From: Trebouxia sp. TZW2008
Taxonomy: Eukaryota > Chlorophyta > Trebouxiophyceae > Trebouxiales > Trebouxiaceae
DNA: 64,000 nt
NCBI GenBank assembly: GCA_002118135.1
Contig: BDIU01000104.1
Location: forward strand, 1 to 64,000
Direction of reading: 5' to 3'
In this document: piece after piece, positions 1-14,400 of the stretch
Position numbering within the stretch: the stretch's first letter is position 1
Layout of the letters: each line of letters begins with the position of its first letter
Made by a program: the position numbers and the translations under genes
Notes under the pieces: model-generated
The model's input: only the letters and a program-made list of their open reading frames with translations
What the model was told of the DNA's origin: nothing
The model's database searches: none

Positions 1-112
1 GAGGGAGGGAGTGAGTGAGTGAGTGAGTGAGTGAGTGAGTGAGTGAGTGAGTGAGTGAGTGAGTCAGGGAGTGAGTGAATCAGGGAGTGAGGGACGAGAG
101 GCAAGAGTGACT
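1..112. repeat. GAGT microsatellite
   Basis: A nearly perfect run of the tetramer GAGT covers roughly positions 8-64. It is followed by degraded copies (CAGG/GAGT) to about 112. It is a simple repeat at the window edge with no coding potential. Confidence 0.95.
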
Positions 113-303
113 GACTCATGACAAGCAGTTAAGCAAGCAAGCAGTATTTCAACACTTGTGTGTTACCGAACTGCAGTGCACTCAGGCAGTTTGCTTTCAG
201 CTAGGCAGAAAACAATTTTGTGTGCTTGCAATAAGTACCACAATTTCACAGCTGAATTGTCATGAGAAAGCTGAAATGGTATGTCGTGTGTGTGCAGTGC
301 ACT

Positions 304-494
304 CAGGCAGTCTGCTTTCAGCTTGGCAGCAAAGCAATCACTCCCAGAAGCGACACTTGCTGAACCTACTGGTGAGGAAGGTGCATGACATCTCGGAAGA
401 AGAGGCACAGGCGCTGCCTGAGAAGGACGTGGACACAAACAGCTTCTATGATAAGACACTCAGCTGGCTGAACGCAAAGCTAGCAAAGTCATAG
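304..494 (+). CDS. probable 3'-terminal exon of an unidentified gene
   Basis: An open stretch follows a possible acceptor (GTGTGTGTGCAG) and runs to a stop at 494. The translation is hydrophilic and helical, with an acidic segment (HDISEEEAQALPEKDV) and the C-terminus SWLNAKLAKS. I do not recognise the family. Support for real coding is indirect: it is surrounded by decayed copies of itself, as other exons here are. One copy of its acceptor side lies at about 170-225. Two copies of its end lie at about 520-590 and 603-655. The rest of the gene would lie before the window. It could also be a short non-coding repeat. Confidence 0.35.
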
Positions 495-2072
495 CCTGTT
501 ATGAGATCCTTTCAAAGGAGACGATGGAAACGAACAGCTTTCATGGCAAGACACGCAATTGGCTGAATGCGAAGCCCATGATGGGCTTTTCCTGACAATG
601 TCGTGGACTCAAAGACCTTCTGAGGCAGCTGGCTAAAAGCAAAGCTGGTAAAGTCTTGCTTCTGTCAAGCTATAAATTTGAAGGCCGACCCATTCGGTAA
701 CTCATCAATGCCGGGCATAGAACGCAGAGAACTTTTGAAGTTTGGTCTAGGAAAGAATGTGTGATGCAATGGCTCAGGATCTGTGAACCTGTGTTTCCAT
801 TACATCAATGGGTTGATATTATGATAGGCATGCCCCCTCTTTCATGCACAGTGTCTTGCAGCTTTCATACTGTAGGGCTCAATTCATTGATATGGAATGT
901 GCTGGGTTGATCAGGACATGAAACGTTTCAGAGCTTGTTCTGTAGCAGAAAATGATCATTTTGCTGTGTAGAAACTGTCTGATTGTCCTGAAGACAAACA
1001 ATGCCAATGCTTTTGGCCAGGGATTGTTGCAGATTGTTTTTGCAGAAGGCAGATTTTGCACGATCTTCTGATTTAGTGTTGAATTTGGCCATTTCTGATC
1101 ATGTTGTCTTGCAGCAGGCCTTGCAGTATAGTACTCTGATGTACATCATGCATATGCGATGGTCAAGTGTGTCCTGTTCATGTTGCACAGCATTTGATCA
1201 CACTGTTTTTTGTTCGTTGGGTGCTAGGGTGTACGTGTGAAAGTTTTTCACTTTGGCATTACTAGGATTGGTCCATGCGTTTCCCTTATGGCTAACTACT
1301 TTGCATAACGCAGAGTTTTGCACCCGAATGTGATTAGACAATAACTAGTTGCAATGCATGTGCTCAGTGCCTGACTCACAGCAATGCTTGCAGAGCAATG
1401 CGTTGTCTCCACACCGTCAGCAGGTCCTGTCAATTCATGTAAAACATCTTGGTTTTCATCTGAGCAACATCTTGTCTGAGGCCAGTGAACCTCATGCCGC
1501 ACGAGTTGCAAACCAATTTGCACAACAGTGACTGGATTGCATACTGCAAGCTTCAGCAGAGGCTTGAGGAAACGCTTTCGCAATCAAGCCGATGAGGCAT
1601 CTTCCAAGCTGGACCTGCTGCAACTGGCACAGGCAATCATTGATGCCTGTTGCGTCAGACGTCTTCTTCATCCTCATCTTGACCTAACAGCACAGCAGTC
1701 AAAGCATGCAAAGCATGGGCAACATGCGGACCGAGAGGACAGCGATGTCGCTCGCAGCGTGATTGAACAGCGCTTCAACTCGCCATTGACCCGGACTTGT
1801 TGAGTAGAATGTCAGGTCACAAGGTCTTGCTGCTTGCAACACGTCGTTGCCCTCGAACCTAGGCCGGTCAACACATCAACAACGCGCACTGAAGTCCTCG
1901 CCCTTGACACTGCCCACCTGCGGCGCTTCTGACGCCGCGCAAGTGACCGCTAGATGGTGCGACCCTCGCAACTCAGCTTCAGTACGATATGCGACTTTTA
2001 TGCGGTAGGTCGTGATCACAGCAGTCAGTGTGCTTGCCACTAGAAGCGCTGCACAGCGATGGTGTCTTGCAG
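495..2072. other. region without an assigned gene before DNA ligase IV
   Basis: About 1.6 kb with no convincing gene. The first two hundred bases hold decayed copies of the preceding exon. An open stretch at 1528-1803 (+) is hydrophilic and contains KLDLLQLAQAIIDACC, but it matches nothing I recognise and lacks clear splice context. The missing first exon of DNA ligase IV should lie in this region. I could not locate it. Confidence 0.4.
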
Positions 2073-2336
2073 GCCTGTCAAGATGCCCGAGGACATTCAC
2101 AAAAAGCTGCGCGTCTCAGATTGTTTCGGGAACGGTGCTTGGAGCGCAACAATGATGAGCTGTACCAAGTGTACAGGTTGCTACTGCCTCAGGTGAGGTG
2201 TTCCAGCACAGCTGCAGCAATCTTGTCGATGAATTTGATGCTCAAAGATTGCTTGGGCACAAGAGTATCTGTGACATCGTTTCTACTCAAGCTGATGCAT
2301 ATGCCGCACAATCTTGCATATGATACAAAATTTGTA

Positions 2337-2401
<65 letters not shown>

Positions 2402-5400
2402 ATCTGCCAACAAGGCACTGATGCTCCCAAACGGCTGTAGTGTGACAACAAAAGAGGCAATTATGCGCTGAAAGAGTCCAAGCTGGCCAGTGTGTGGAGC
2501 AATGCCTGTGGCTTCAACCCAAAGACCACAGCTCGCGGCAAAAGCGCTGTTGCATGGAAGGCAAGCGGCACTGAAGGTGCTGGCAACTTTTCAGCTGTCA
2601 TGTACGGGGTATGCACCACTTCTTCCTCATGCCTGATGAGCTCAGCTTGGCGTCGACGTCTTTGCTCATCATTTCTGTGCAAGGCTTAGACTTGATTTGC
2701 CATTGTCACCATATCTGGTCGCTTATCACACCTGCATCTGCCCTTCAGCTCTTCCTAGCTGCGCCTGGCAGTCATTTAGACTGCACCTTGGAGCAATGCT
2801 GTGTTGTTTGCTTGAAACGACAGGCATCCTGTCCGTCACTGCTGAACAGTAGTCACAAGGTCTGCTGTGCAACACCATGTCACAAACTGTCAACATCAAA
2901 TCATTGTGCCCAAAAGTTTTTCTCAAAAAGCCCTGTTGCTGACCATCAGATGCCTCACAGCTTGTGCTGCAGTACTTGTTCCGGTTGACAGCGGGCAAGC
3001 AAGAGCACGATCCTGGTGAGAAAGATCTGAAGGTGCAAGACATCAACAACAAACTTGATGAATTGGCAGAAGCTGCATCAGCAGAGGAGAAGACAGCTGT
3101 GCTGCAATGGTTGGTGCAGCGTAGCAGTGCTCGGATGCTGAAGTGGATCACACAGATCATTCTGAAGGACCTCAAGGTGCGTAACCAGGCCTTTCCTGCA
3201 CACCATACTACACTGCAGTCTACTGTGTCACAACCGCTTTCTCAGTGCTTGTTGGTGTCCTGTGACACATTTGCAAGCAAAAGGACGTCTCAGCAGAGGA
3301 GAAGTCGGCTGTGCTGCAATGGTTGGTGCAGCGCAGCAGTGCTAGGATGCTGAAGTGGATCACACAGATTATTTTGAAGGACCTCAAGGTGATGAGGGCT
3401 GTGATGTACCAGCTTTGCACATATAGGTTTTCTGTGTCATAGTATGGCTGACCTTGCATCAAAACTAGTAAGGGTCTTCTTGTCAACAGTTTGTAACTGT
3501 AAATCATACCTGCTCTATCACAGCAATCCCGTTGTTGGAGAACCATATTGACACAAAAACTGGTGCAGCAACTGCAGTCATGCGTTAGTGCTCTAAGGCT
3601 TTTCTAGTACTACTCTGGTGTTCCCTGACAATGCTGTTTTGGCTGTGCAACTTGACCATGCTGTACAACATGCAACTGGGCAGTTGGTCAGTTTTGTATG
3701 ACATTCCTGACTGATAACTTGATCTTCAAGTATGCAGCTGGTTTTGTCACTGCTTAGTTTTGGCTCCTCTCTCAAAGTGTGCTTTTCATGCAGATTGGCA
3801 TGAGCGACAAGAGCGTCCTGAAAGACTTTCACCCAGACGCAGAAGACTTGTACAACGTTACTATGGACCTGTCAACAGTGTGCAAGGAGCTCAAGGACCG
3901 CAACAAGCGCATGCCAAGAAGAGTAAGGCCTGTGTGCTGTATTGTGCTTCCTGGCGACCAGTGCTGTTTGTAAGAAGATTGAGTGGTCAATGAAAGGCGC
4001 ATGCTTGTGCTTTTGCTGAATGAGTTTGCAGCAAAGGAGTGCTGAGCGGCAGGGTCGCTTGACTGCTTGCTGGGTGCGTCAAGCACTTTGCATGTCATAC
4101 GGTTCAATTCAGCCATGACAGCAGGTCAAGATTGTCATGCTTTGATCATGACCTTGCACGCTGCCACTGTCTTGCAAAGCATCCTGTCATGACAGTCAAG
4201 GAGCGTCATGAGTTTGTTCAGGAAACCCAGCAAGAGCGGCTTCTGCCATGCAAATGTGGTCACTGCGCCTGATCTTGCTGTATAGACTGATATCATGATA
4301 GCTGCATTGTTGCAGGACTGCCATTGACACCCTAAAGTCGTCCAGCTGGAAAACGAAGCGACGTTGCTTTGAACCAGCATCGACACTTTGTGATCTCTAC
4401 AGGACGTGGAGCCAGGGCGGCCTGTGAGGTCTCAACTGGCCAGTGCTGCCAAGAGCCCTGAAGAGGCTTTCCGCAGAATGAAAAACAAGACCTTTGTGGT
4501 GGAAACCAAGTTTGATGGTGAGCAGGGGATGCACATGTCGAAAAACATGTCGAGATTTGCATGATGGAAGCATTGTACTTTACGGATTGGATTGTGTCCA
4601 GCTGCAACAGATTCTTCCCTTCAATACTTTCTTGTGCTCCTGTGAAGGCTACCTTCTGCAAAATTTGGCAATGATTGATAGGCAGCAGATTTGCCCATCT
4701 TCTGATGGACTTCATAAGTGCCATATTCTGCTATGGCCGCAATGGCATCTGTCTTGTGGAGTGAATTGCAGATACACAAGCTGGCCATTGGCTTGTACAC
4801 TCTCACCACTGTATATGTGCATGTCCGCAGGTGACCGCATCCAGCTGCACCGTAATGGTAATGACATCCAGTATTACAGCCGTAGAGGCGTAGAGCACGG
4901 CGAATACAGTGGTTTCACTGTCATGGATGCAGTTGTCAAGAAGCAGCTGAAGCATGAGAAGTGTATATTGGACGGGGAAATGATTGTGTGGAACAAGACA
5001 AGGTTAGTGTAGGTTGAATTTGCACTCCTTCAGAAGAAGTTTGCATCTAAGCAATGGGCTCATTGTGGTCATCAGGGTAGCCTGGTTAGTGCGTCGCATC
5101 ACTTGCCATACTGTGTATTCACAGCGTTTGTAGCGAAGCACGCTTCTTGAGCAGAGAACAGCAGGGAAAAGTTCAACTATTTAGGGATGTCAACAGTTGC
5201 AGGAAAAGCCTAATGTTTGATAGCCCTTCTATAGGCTGTGAGCAGTATAAAATTGGAAATCAGCCAATTGCTATGCCCATTAGACGCTTGAGCTGTCAGT
5301 CTGTGTGAGGAAGGTGTTTGCGCCATTTGGTGGCCTCGGATCTGCCTGTACTGCAGCCAAGGATGGCAAACCAGCTGACTCACAGATAGAGATGGCTTTC

Positions 5401-8400
5401 AGTGAGGGCCTGTACACCACAGATCCTGATTAACCCCACCATGACTGCTGCGTCTGACTGAAAAACTGTGAGTACACATGCAGGCGGATGTTTGAGCCAT
5501 TACGTGACATCATATTGTTTACGCCCGGCACAGGAGACAATTGTTTTGCTCTGCTCTGTCTCCAAGGTGCGTGAACGTACATGCAGGAAGGTGTTTGAGC
5601 CTTTTGGTGGCATCAGATCTGCCTTCACTGTAGCCAAGGATGGCAAGCCAGCTGACTCACAGATAGGGACGGCTTCCAGTGACTGAATCAATAGATCTGC
5701 CTTTGCTGCTGTGATGTACATGCAGGAAGGTGTTTGAGCCATTTGGTGGCGTCAGATCTGCCTTCACTGCAGCCAAGGATGGCAGGCCAACTGACTCACA
5801 GATAGAGAAGGCTCTCATTTGCTGAATCATAAGATCCATCTTCACTGCTGTCCTGCTGTGTCTGTCCAAAGTGCGTGAGTGTGCGTGCAGGAAAGTGTTT
5901 GAGCCTTTTGGTGGCATCAGGTCTGCCTTCACTGCAGCCAAGGATGGCAAACCAGCTGACTCACAGATAGAGATGGCTTCCAGTGAGGGTCTGTACACCA
6001 GTGATCCTGACTACGCGCCGCCATGCGTCGGAGACATAGAGCTGGTCTTCATTGCTTTTGACATCCTCTTTGTTGATGAAGAGGTATGGATCATGGCTGA
6101 GCTGTGACTAAATTGCATCATATGTTGAAGTCATACAGCTGGTCTACATCACGGTTGACATCCTTTTTGTTGATGAAAAGGTGCAAACCATTCCTGTGCT
6201 CGACTTCTGTTTTGCATCATGATAATGCGTTGTCGTGTCTCATTTCACTCAATTTCATTCATTCATTATAGTGTCTCATTTGGGCATGGCTGTCTAGACC
6301 TGTTGGAGGCTGCTATAGGACCAGTCCCGGAGGTAGGCAATCGCATTGGCAGAAACATTTTGAGAACTACTCAAGCAGGCACATAAGTTGACTATGTGCA
6401 TGCAGAGCTGCAGCAGGGCGCAAAGACAGACTCATCACCCTCTACACCGTGCGCATCATCGAGGCCTTTGCTCAAGAGGCTAAAGCTTTTGAAGGCTGCT
6501 GTAGGGTCAATCCTCTCTGGGCACTCCCGCAGAGGCTCTCTGACACAAGATTCGAGAGGCAAAACGAGATCCACTTTATGTGCATGCAGAGCTGTACAAG
6601 GGTGCTACAACAGGCAAACCACACCCTACCTTGTGTGCATGCAGACCGTGATCAGCAGACTTTTGCTGGAGAGGTGGGACCTGGTGAAGGCTGCCATCGA
6701 ATCAACTCCAGATGGGGCCACTACTGTAGGCAAGGAAACTGCGAAAGGGCGCTCAGCCACATGAGCCAAATGCCATACTGTTTGCGTGCAGAGCTGTGAA
6801 CGTGTGCTCTGTGTACATGCAGAGCGTGATCAACAGACCTTTGCTAGAGAGGTTGGATCTGTTGAAGGCTGCTATAGGGCCAGTGCCAGATGAGGGTATT
6901 CCGGTGGGCAAGGGCACTGTGAAAGGACGGTTGGCCAAGCTGGTGCCCAAGGAGTTTGTGCTGGACCACACCACCTGCTCCAAAATTTGCCACAGCATGG
7001 AAGACATCCAAAGCGCCTTTGATGAGTCTATCAGGGTCCAGGTGTGTTGTGCTCAAGAAACTGTATTAGATTATGCCATGGCATCGAGGACATTCAAAGC
7101 GCTCTTGATGAGTCTTGTAGTGCCCAAGGAGTGTCTGTTACTGCACAAGGAATTTGTGTTGGACCACACCACCTGCTCCAGGATTTGCCACAGCATGGAG
7201 GACATCCAAAGCGCTCTTGACGAGTCTATCAGAGATCAGGTGCGTGGTGCATGAAGACATAAACCTCAGAGCTTGGAACAGGAAAGGGAGGAAGAGTCTT
7301 TGTTGTCATAATTGGATCCTCTATGCAAGGTGGCAGCCCAGAATCAGAGCATACTCAGATATGCAGTGCATGAGAGGATCTGCACCAGCATAGTGGTCTG
7401 CTACTTTGCACACTTCTTACATGTTGTGCGTGTCGCAAAGCTGAAACAGCACTTGCACAATTTTGGCTCATCTGTTTTCTAGCAAAACCTGCAGCATACA
7501 AACATTGCATGATCCCTATCTCGTTTCTCTGTCGCATGGTAACATTGCCTTGGGTTCTTGCAGGAGGACGGAATCATAATCAAGGCTTTGGATTCACCAT
7601 GGCAGTTGAACGACCGCAGCAGTGCACGGCTCAAGAGCAAGCCTGATTATGTTCACAGCAATGGCATAGATGCTGTGATTTTGGTGCATTCTATGATGCT
7701 GGCTAGCATGGGGGCTAAGTCACTCACCCCAAATGACTTGCTGACATCCACTTGATCACTTGCAGGAGGAGGTCATGATAGTCAAGGCTTTGGATTCACC
7801 ACAGCAGATGAAGGACCGCAGCAACGCATGGCTCAAGATCAAGCCTGACTACGTCCACAGCAATGACATGGATGCTGTGATAATGGGTGCATTCTATGAT
7901 TCTAGCTAGCATCGGGGTTTAGTCACTCACCTCTCACATGACTTGCTGACATCTGTTTGATCATATGCAGGAGGAGGGCATCATCATCAAAGCTTTAGAC
8001 TCTCCATGGCAGATGAACGACCGCAGCAATGCATGGCTCAAGATCAAGCCTGACTACGTTCACAGCAATGACATTGACGCTGTGATCATTGGTGCATTCT
8101 ACGGCACAGGCCGGCATGGAGGTCTAGTCACCCAGTGGCTGTTGGCTTTGGCTGAAGCACCCCCTGGGGGGTCCAAAGACACCCCCACCAACTTCATGTC
8201 TTTCTGCAAGTAAGTATAGTCTGCCGCAAGTATGCTCACAGCAACGACATTGATGCTATGATCATTGGTGCATTCTAAGGCACTTGCCGGCATGGAGGTT
8301 CAGTCACCCAGTGGCTGTTGGCCTTGGCTGAAGCACCCCTGGGGGTTTCAAAGATACTCATCAACTTCATGTCCTTTTGCAAGTGAGTGTAGTGGCCAAC

Positions 8401-11400
8401 ACTGCTTCTTTTGCAGCCTTTCTGTCTTTCGCAAATACCATCATGTTCATGCATACTTGTGGCGGTGAATTTGTCTGCCTTCAAGCTAAGCCCCAAACAA
8501 TATACAGTACCACACATGAGACTGCGCATGTATATTGCTAAAAGATGCTGCTCATTTGCCGCATTGTAGCAATGCGCTTAGCAACCACTGTCGTGCCTCA
8601 TGAAGCAACTGTCACTCCTGGGCTGCTTGGAATGGAACGTAGCCCAGTTGCTTTTTGCAGAGTGGGCAATGGCATGTCTGACGTAGAGCTGCAGGCAGTT
8701 CGTGAGAAGCTAATCCCCTACTTTCTATCCTATGCACAAAAGCCCAAGAACTATAAACACAACTACACCAGGAAGACCCAGCCCGACATCTGGGTCATTC
8801 TCACTATCCTCACTAGTATGCGTTTTTCAAAATGACTCATTGCGCTGTGCAGAGTGGGGAACGGCATGTCTGACGCAGAGCTGCAAGCAGTCAGGGAGAA
8901 GCTGAACCCCTACTTTGTGCCCTATGCACAGAAGCCCAAGAACTACAAACACACCAATGCCAGGAAGACACAGCCGGACCTGTGGGTCAAGGACATCTCC
9001 AAGTCCATTGTGCTACAGGTGAAGTGGGTCTCATGATTGACTTGACGCTGAGAATGGTTCATGTTCCCCATCATCTGCATCAGCAACCTGAAACGTTAGT
9101 GACATGTGGCTCAAGGATGCCTCCAAGTCAACTGTGCTACAGGTACGATCTATTGCATCATCAACCTGACTCACCCTACTTGCGGTTTGCATCAGCAACC
9201 TGCTGGCATGTGGGTGCAAGCAGACGTGCACGCTATCAATAACAAGAAGTTGATCATGTGTATCAAGCTTTGCTGCAGTAAAGACAATTGATTCAGCCCG
9301 TTGACCTCACAGCTACTAGCAGATGTGTGCAGACTATTATCAGTGAGAACTTGGCCATGTATAGTAGGGTTTGTTGGCTGGCTAATGAATGCACATTCCA
9401 ACCCACCCCTGCTCCCTTTGCTGCAAAGGGGGGCAAAAGTAACATCTGATATCACTCTTGGACCCTTACAGGTGCAAGAAGACATGCAGACAACCACCGG
9501 CAGGGACTTGACTGTTTGAACTAGTCTTTGTTGGTTGGCTCAAGAGCGTACAACCAGTCCCTCCATCCTCGCTTTGCTGCAAAAGTGACAACTAAACCAC
9601 TGCAAAAGTGACAGGATTGAAAATTGATACCACTCTTGAATCCTTACAGGTGCAAGCAGATGTGCGGACTATCATCAGCAAGGACTTTGCCACTCGTCAC
9701 AGCCTTAGGTTTCCAAGAGTAGAAAGGGTGCGGTACGACAAGAGCCCTTTTGATGTGCAGACAGATCAGGAGCTATGGGACCTTGTCAACCAGAACAAGG
9801 GTGCCATTGGTAGGTTTCTTTGATTTTCTGCTCACCAGTAGAACACAATCAAGCAGCAATGAAAAAGTTCACGCCCTTGATGGTTAGCAGCCTGGACAGA
9901 TGTTTACGCAACCGCTTCGTTTCCTTTTGCTTCATCTGTGTTCATACGACCGCATGCCAGTGATGGTTCACAAATTGAATTTACTGTTTAGTCATGTCAT
10001 GTCATGGCGTTGTCAAATTTGTTGCCATACTGCCCTCAGGCCCTGTGACATTCAGCTTGCTTCACTCTTTTCTTGACCTCTGTACATTTCTGCCGGGGCA
10101 TTGCTGCTTGCTGCCAGTGCTTGTCACATCTGCTTTGTTTGTCTTTGTTCATTGTAGTCAGTATTGGTGAGTAAACAGATGACAACTGAGCAACGCGTCA
10201 GCGTTCCATTCAGGTGTGAAGCTACAGGCTTTGACCCCATCTAGTGTATGTTGCTGGGTTTTGTGCTGAGCCTCAGGCCCCATCAAGGCCCATTGCTCAC
10301 AAAAGCAATGTCCTCAAGCATAGCCATATGCAGTCACAGCTCTGACTGCAAGCAATTTCTGATGCATAGCATTGATGCATGCTCTCCTGAACGCTTTGTG
10401 GCAGGGCTGTGATCTGTGCACCCTATTTTGAGCCACCAAACATGATGCTGGCGACCCTGACAGACACTATGCAAGCTACAATGTTCAGAAATGGTCCTCA
10501 AGCTCAGTAGCTGCAGTATGACTCTCTTGCGCCTTTGCAGCATGATGCCAGTCAGGGTTCTGTACAACAGTGTCCAACATTTGTACTCAGACCAATAGCA
10601 GTAGTTACAATGGAATAGTGCCATCACAGCATGATCTCAGTGAAGGGCTCAGGACAACAATAACCACCGTGTCTATTGCTCTCACGAGCAGGTGAGAGTC
10701 TTGAAGTAGGAGGGAGCATCCCTCAGCCCAGACTTGACAAGAAGAAGAAGAGGGCCAAACAGGTCAGCTATTGCAAGTACTGCAGGCGATGTGAAGCAGT
10801 GTGCCATCCCCTGACAATACAGCGTGCTTTGAATCATGTCTTGGACCTTGAGTCCAGCCACACCTGGAAGGTGCAAACATCCAATATGCTGGTCATCTGC
10901 TCTGCACTGCATCAGTCGAACTACGCCCGAGACCTTGTCTTTCTTGCATGAGATGACTTGGCCTTGGATACTTCATCATTCCTCATGAATAAGACTTCAC
11001 TTGTGTGATTTAAGACAGGGCTCGTCGTCGCCTTATGTATGTTTTACCATCAGCATACACAAGGCAACATTGCCTGTGCATTTCACACATCCAGACTGGA
11101 TAGTGGATTCTGGTTCAGGTGTCTCCAGAGGGCCTCAGTCAGGCAGCAGTTGTGGCTTCATCTCAAATCTCCTCAGTCAAGCAGGAACAAACAGAAAAAG
11201 GTGTCATTTCACTCTGATTTTTTTTGTTTCAGGTGTCTCCAGAGGGCCTCAGAAAGGCAACAGTGGTGGCTCATCTCATGCCAGCTGACATCTCCTCAGT
11301 CAAGCAGGAAAGCAACATCCTGAAGGACTGCTGCATCCATTTCATCAACTATGGCCAACACAGCAAACAGGAGTTGGAAGCATTAGTCAGGAGACTTGGA

Positions 11401-14400
11401 GGCACGGTGAGCACATGCTCTCACTTGCGCCCAATGCCGATCTATGAAGCTGACAACACAGCACTACAGTTGAAGAGCACTGCAAGCAAGAGCGTGCTCT
11501 TTGCCATCGTCCCACAGTGATGCGCTTTACTCTCACTGCAGGTTTACCAGAACTGGACAAAGGACGTGACCCATCTCATCGCTGATCATAAGGACTACAA
11601 GTTTGCAGCACACACCAAGCAGCAACGTGACGTGGTGTGCTTGGCGTGGCTTTTGGACTGTCAACAGCAGCAAACGCGGTTGCCCATCAAGCCCCATCAT
11701 TACCTCCACCTGTCCAAGAAAACTCTGCAGGAGGTTCCTGATGTGTGCTGTTTTGGTGACATGTAAGTTGAGGCTGACCTGGTCACAAGCGCACCATCAT
11801 GCTATGCATGTCGTGAGCAATGGCCAAAGCACCTGTCCACACGTCATGTGTTGTATGCCAATGTCGAGTAAGCTGAGATGCATGCCGCATACATCAAGGT
11901 TTTGGGTGCTGCATACTTGTCAGAGCATTCATTCGCCATATCCATTGCCATGCGTTTCTCATATGTCTATACTGATTGACAAGTAGGACATTCATCAATC
12001 CCAATCACCAGTGGTCGCTGACTGCACCGTCTTGGGAGCCTCACAGAGGGCTCATACAGACAATGGCATTCTCTTTCAGCAAACTGAAGCAAGCGCAAAA
12101 TCTTGCCAGACTTTCAACGCAGTTTGTGTTGCAGGTATTATGTGGATGTGGCTCCATGTGATGTGCAAGCTGTGTTGGAGCATCACACTCACATAGAAGA
12201 CATCGACATCACTCGTCTCCCCTTATTGGCCTCTAGCCATGAGCAAGACAGCCTTGAGCTTCCTGCCACACCTCAGAAGGCAGAGAAGGGGTGAGCGTTT
12301 GTGAAATTTCTGTGCATTTGCAGCTTTTGAATTTCATGCGCATTGGCATGGATTCTTTATTGCTGCTGGCAGCCAGTCATGAGCAAGATAGCCTTGAGCT
12401 TCCTATCACACCTCAGAAGGCTGACAGGGGTTAAGCCGTTGCAAAGTTTCAGTTGCGTTTGCAGCACAATACTAGTATGTGTGCTATGCATTGAGTTGCT
12501 GCATGTGGCATGCGGCCACAATCAAGATTGCCTTGACCTTCCTGCCACATTTTAGAAGGCTGACAGAGGGTGAGCACTTGCAAAGTCTCAGTTGCATTTG
12601 CGGCACCAGAAAGCTATGCATGCTTATCACCCTGTTGCTGCTTGTGGCATCCAGCTGCGGCCAAGGTAGCCTTGAGCTGCCTATCACACCTCAGAAGGCT
12701 GACAAGGGGTAAGCAATTGCCAAGTCTGCTTTGGATCTGCAGCACAATACTGTAATGTGTGCTGTGCATTGAGTTGCTGCGTATGGCATCCGGCAACAAT
12801 CAAGACAGCCTTGGGCTTGCTATCACACCTCAGAAGGCTGACAGGGGGTAAGCCTTTGCAAATTTTGCATTGCATTTGCAGCTTTGCAAGTCCACCTGCA
12901 TTGGCAATGTTTGCTTGTCTCAGGTTCCTCAGAAACAGAAACCAACAGCAGAAAGCAACTGGTGCGTTGCACAGTACTGCAAGCCCCTGACCCTTGGTAG
13001 CAATTGCTTTGAATGACTGAATCACCATACTCTTATTTCCTATGATTGATACCTCGAAACTCTTGCGTATTGCATATGACATATTGGCGTCAACGTATTG
13101 CATGTTCCACAAATTGTACTGCACCTCAGTGATTCACGCTTCTCAAATGCCGCGTACTGCGTATCATGTATTGCGTAATGAGTATTTCGCATGGTGATTC
13201 ACTGCTTTAAATAGTTGTACACTTTGCAGGCAAAGAGTGCACCGCATGGCACTGGATGTGATCATGGATGTGAAATCAGAACTAGCCCTGCATGGCTATG
13301 CTGACACTTCCACCTCCCTCTTCCGTGGCTGACATTTATGCTTCTTGGCCCTGACCAAGCCCCACGTCAAGGCTATGATGCCAACAGCTTTGTACAACGC
13401 AGGCAGAAGGTGCATCGCACAGCCTTGGATGTCATCATGGATGTGGAATCAGAACTAGCCCGGCATGGCTATGCTGACCCTTCCACCTCCCTCTTCCGTG
13501 GCTGCCATCTATGCTTTTTGACCCTGCCCAGCTCGCAGCATGCTGTTCATGCTGCAGCAGCAGTCGCATCCCACGCACGTGGCGCGACAGAGCCTGATGG
13601 GTCATCAAAACGACAGCACTTTGAGAGTACGTTGAGCGCAGCTGCAAGTGCGCTCTCAACTCAGGAAGCGCTGTTGCAGTGTCAAGCCAAGAGAGTCGCT
13701 TTGCAGGTACTGGATATGTCTCTTACTGTCACAGCCATAGCTATTGCTGCTGCATTTTGTTTATCATGTTCTTTGTTTCAATTGCTGCTGCTAAAGCAGC
13801 ACAAGGATATGGCTTTGCAGCTACAGAATCTGTCACTGTCGTTGCCAATGCTCTGTGCTGCTGCATATTGTCTGGACTGGGGCAGTCTTGCAGTGTCAAA
13901 CTCAGAGAGCTGCTTGGCAGGGCCAAGAAGAAGTAAAATCACCGTCATTGCCACAAGTCTTGATGCCGCGTCCTTCCTCCTGTCCTTGAACAGATTGTGT
14001 GCATGATCGCTGCAGCGATCTGCTGTTTCTGTTTGTGTCTCTGGCAAAAAAATCCCGACAAGCTCTCAGGAGCTCATGCACCTTGTTTCACTGAGTGCAG
14101 TCAACACTGCTAGTCTTATATCTATAAGTTTCTTTTATCTCTCATGATTCTTTTGCATGTGCAGTTACATGGCGGCCATGTGACAGAGCATGTCATGCCT
14201 GAGACCACCCACCCTGTGCATGACACCACAGCTGCTGAGCACATGCTGAAACCCTCTGAGCTGTTGCAAGAAGTGAGCAGCAAGCTTGGGGTTGTAACCC
14301 GCAGTTGGACAAATGTTCCAAATGCTGCAAGTGTCTTGCAGGTACAGCTACATGGAGGCAACATGACTGAGCATGTCACGTTTGAGACCACTCACCTTGT

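Noticed and set aside
2336..2400. poly-Val-Ala coding repeat
   Set aside because: A GTTGCT microsatellite inside an intron; the LIG4 exons on both sides join in phase without it.
5468..5835. additional LIG4 exons
   Set aside because: Copies at 5308, 5584 and 5724 resemble exon 5891-6083, but the homology ends early in stops and including any would duplicate a domain segment. Treated as echoes.
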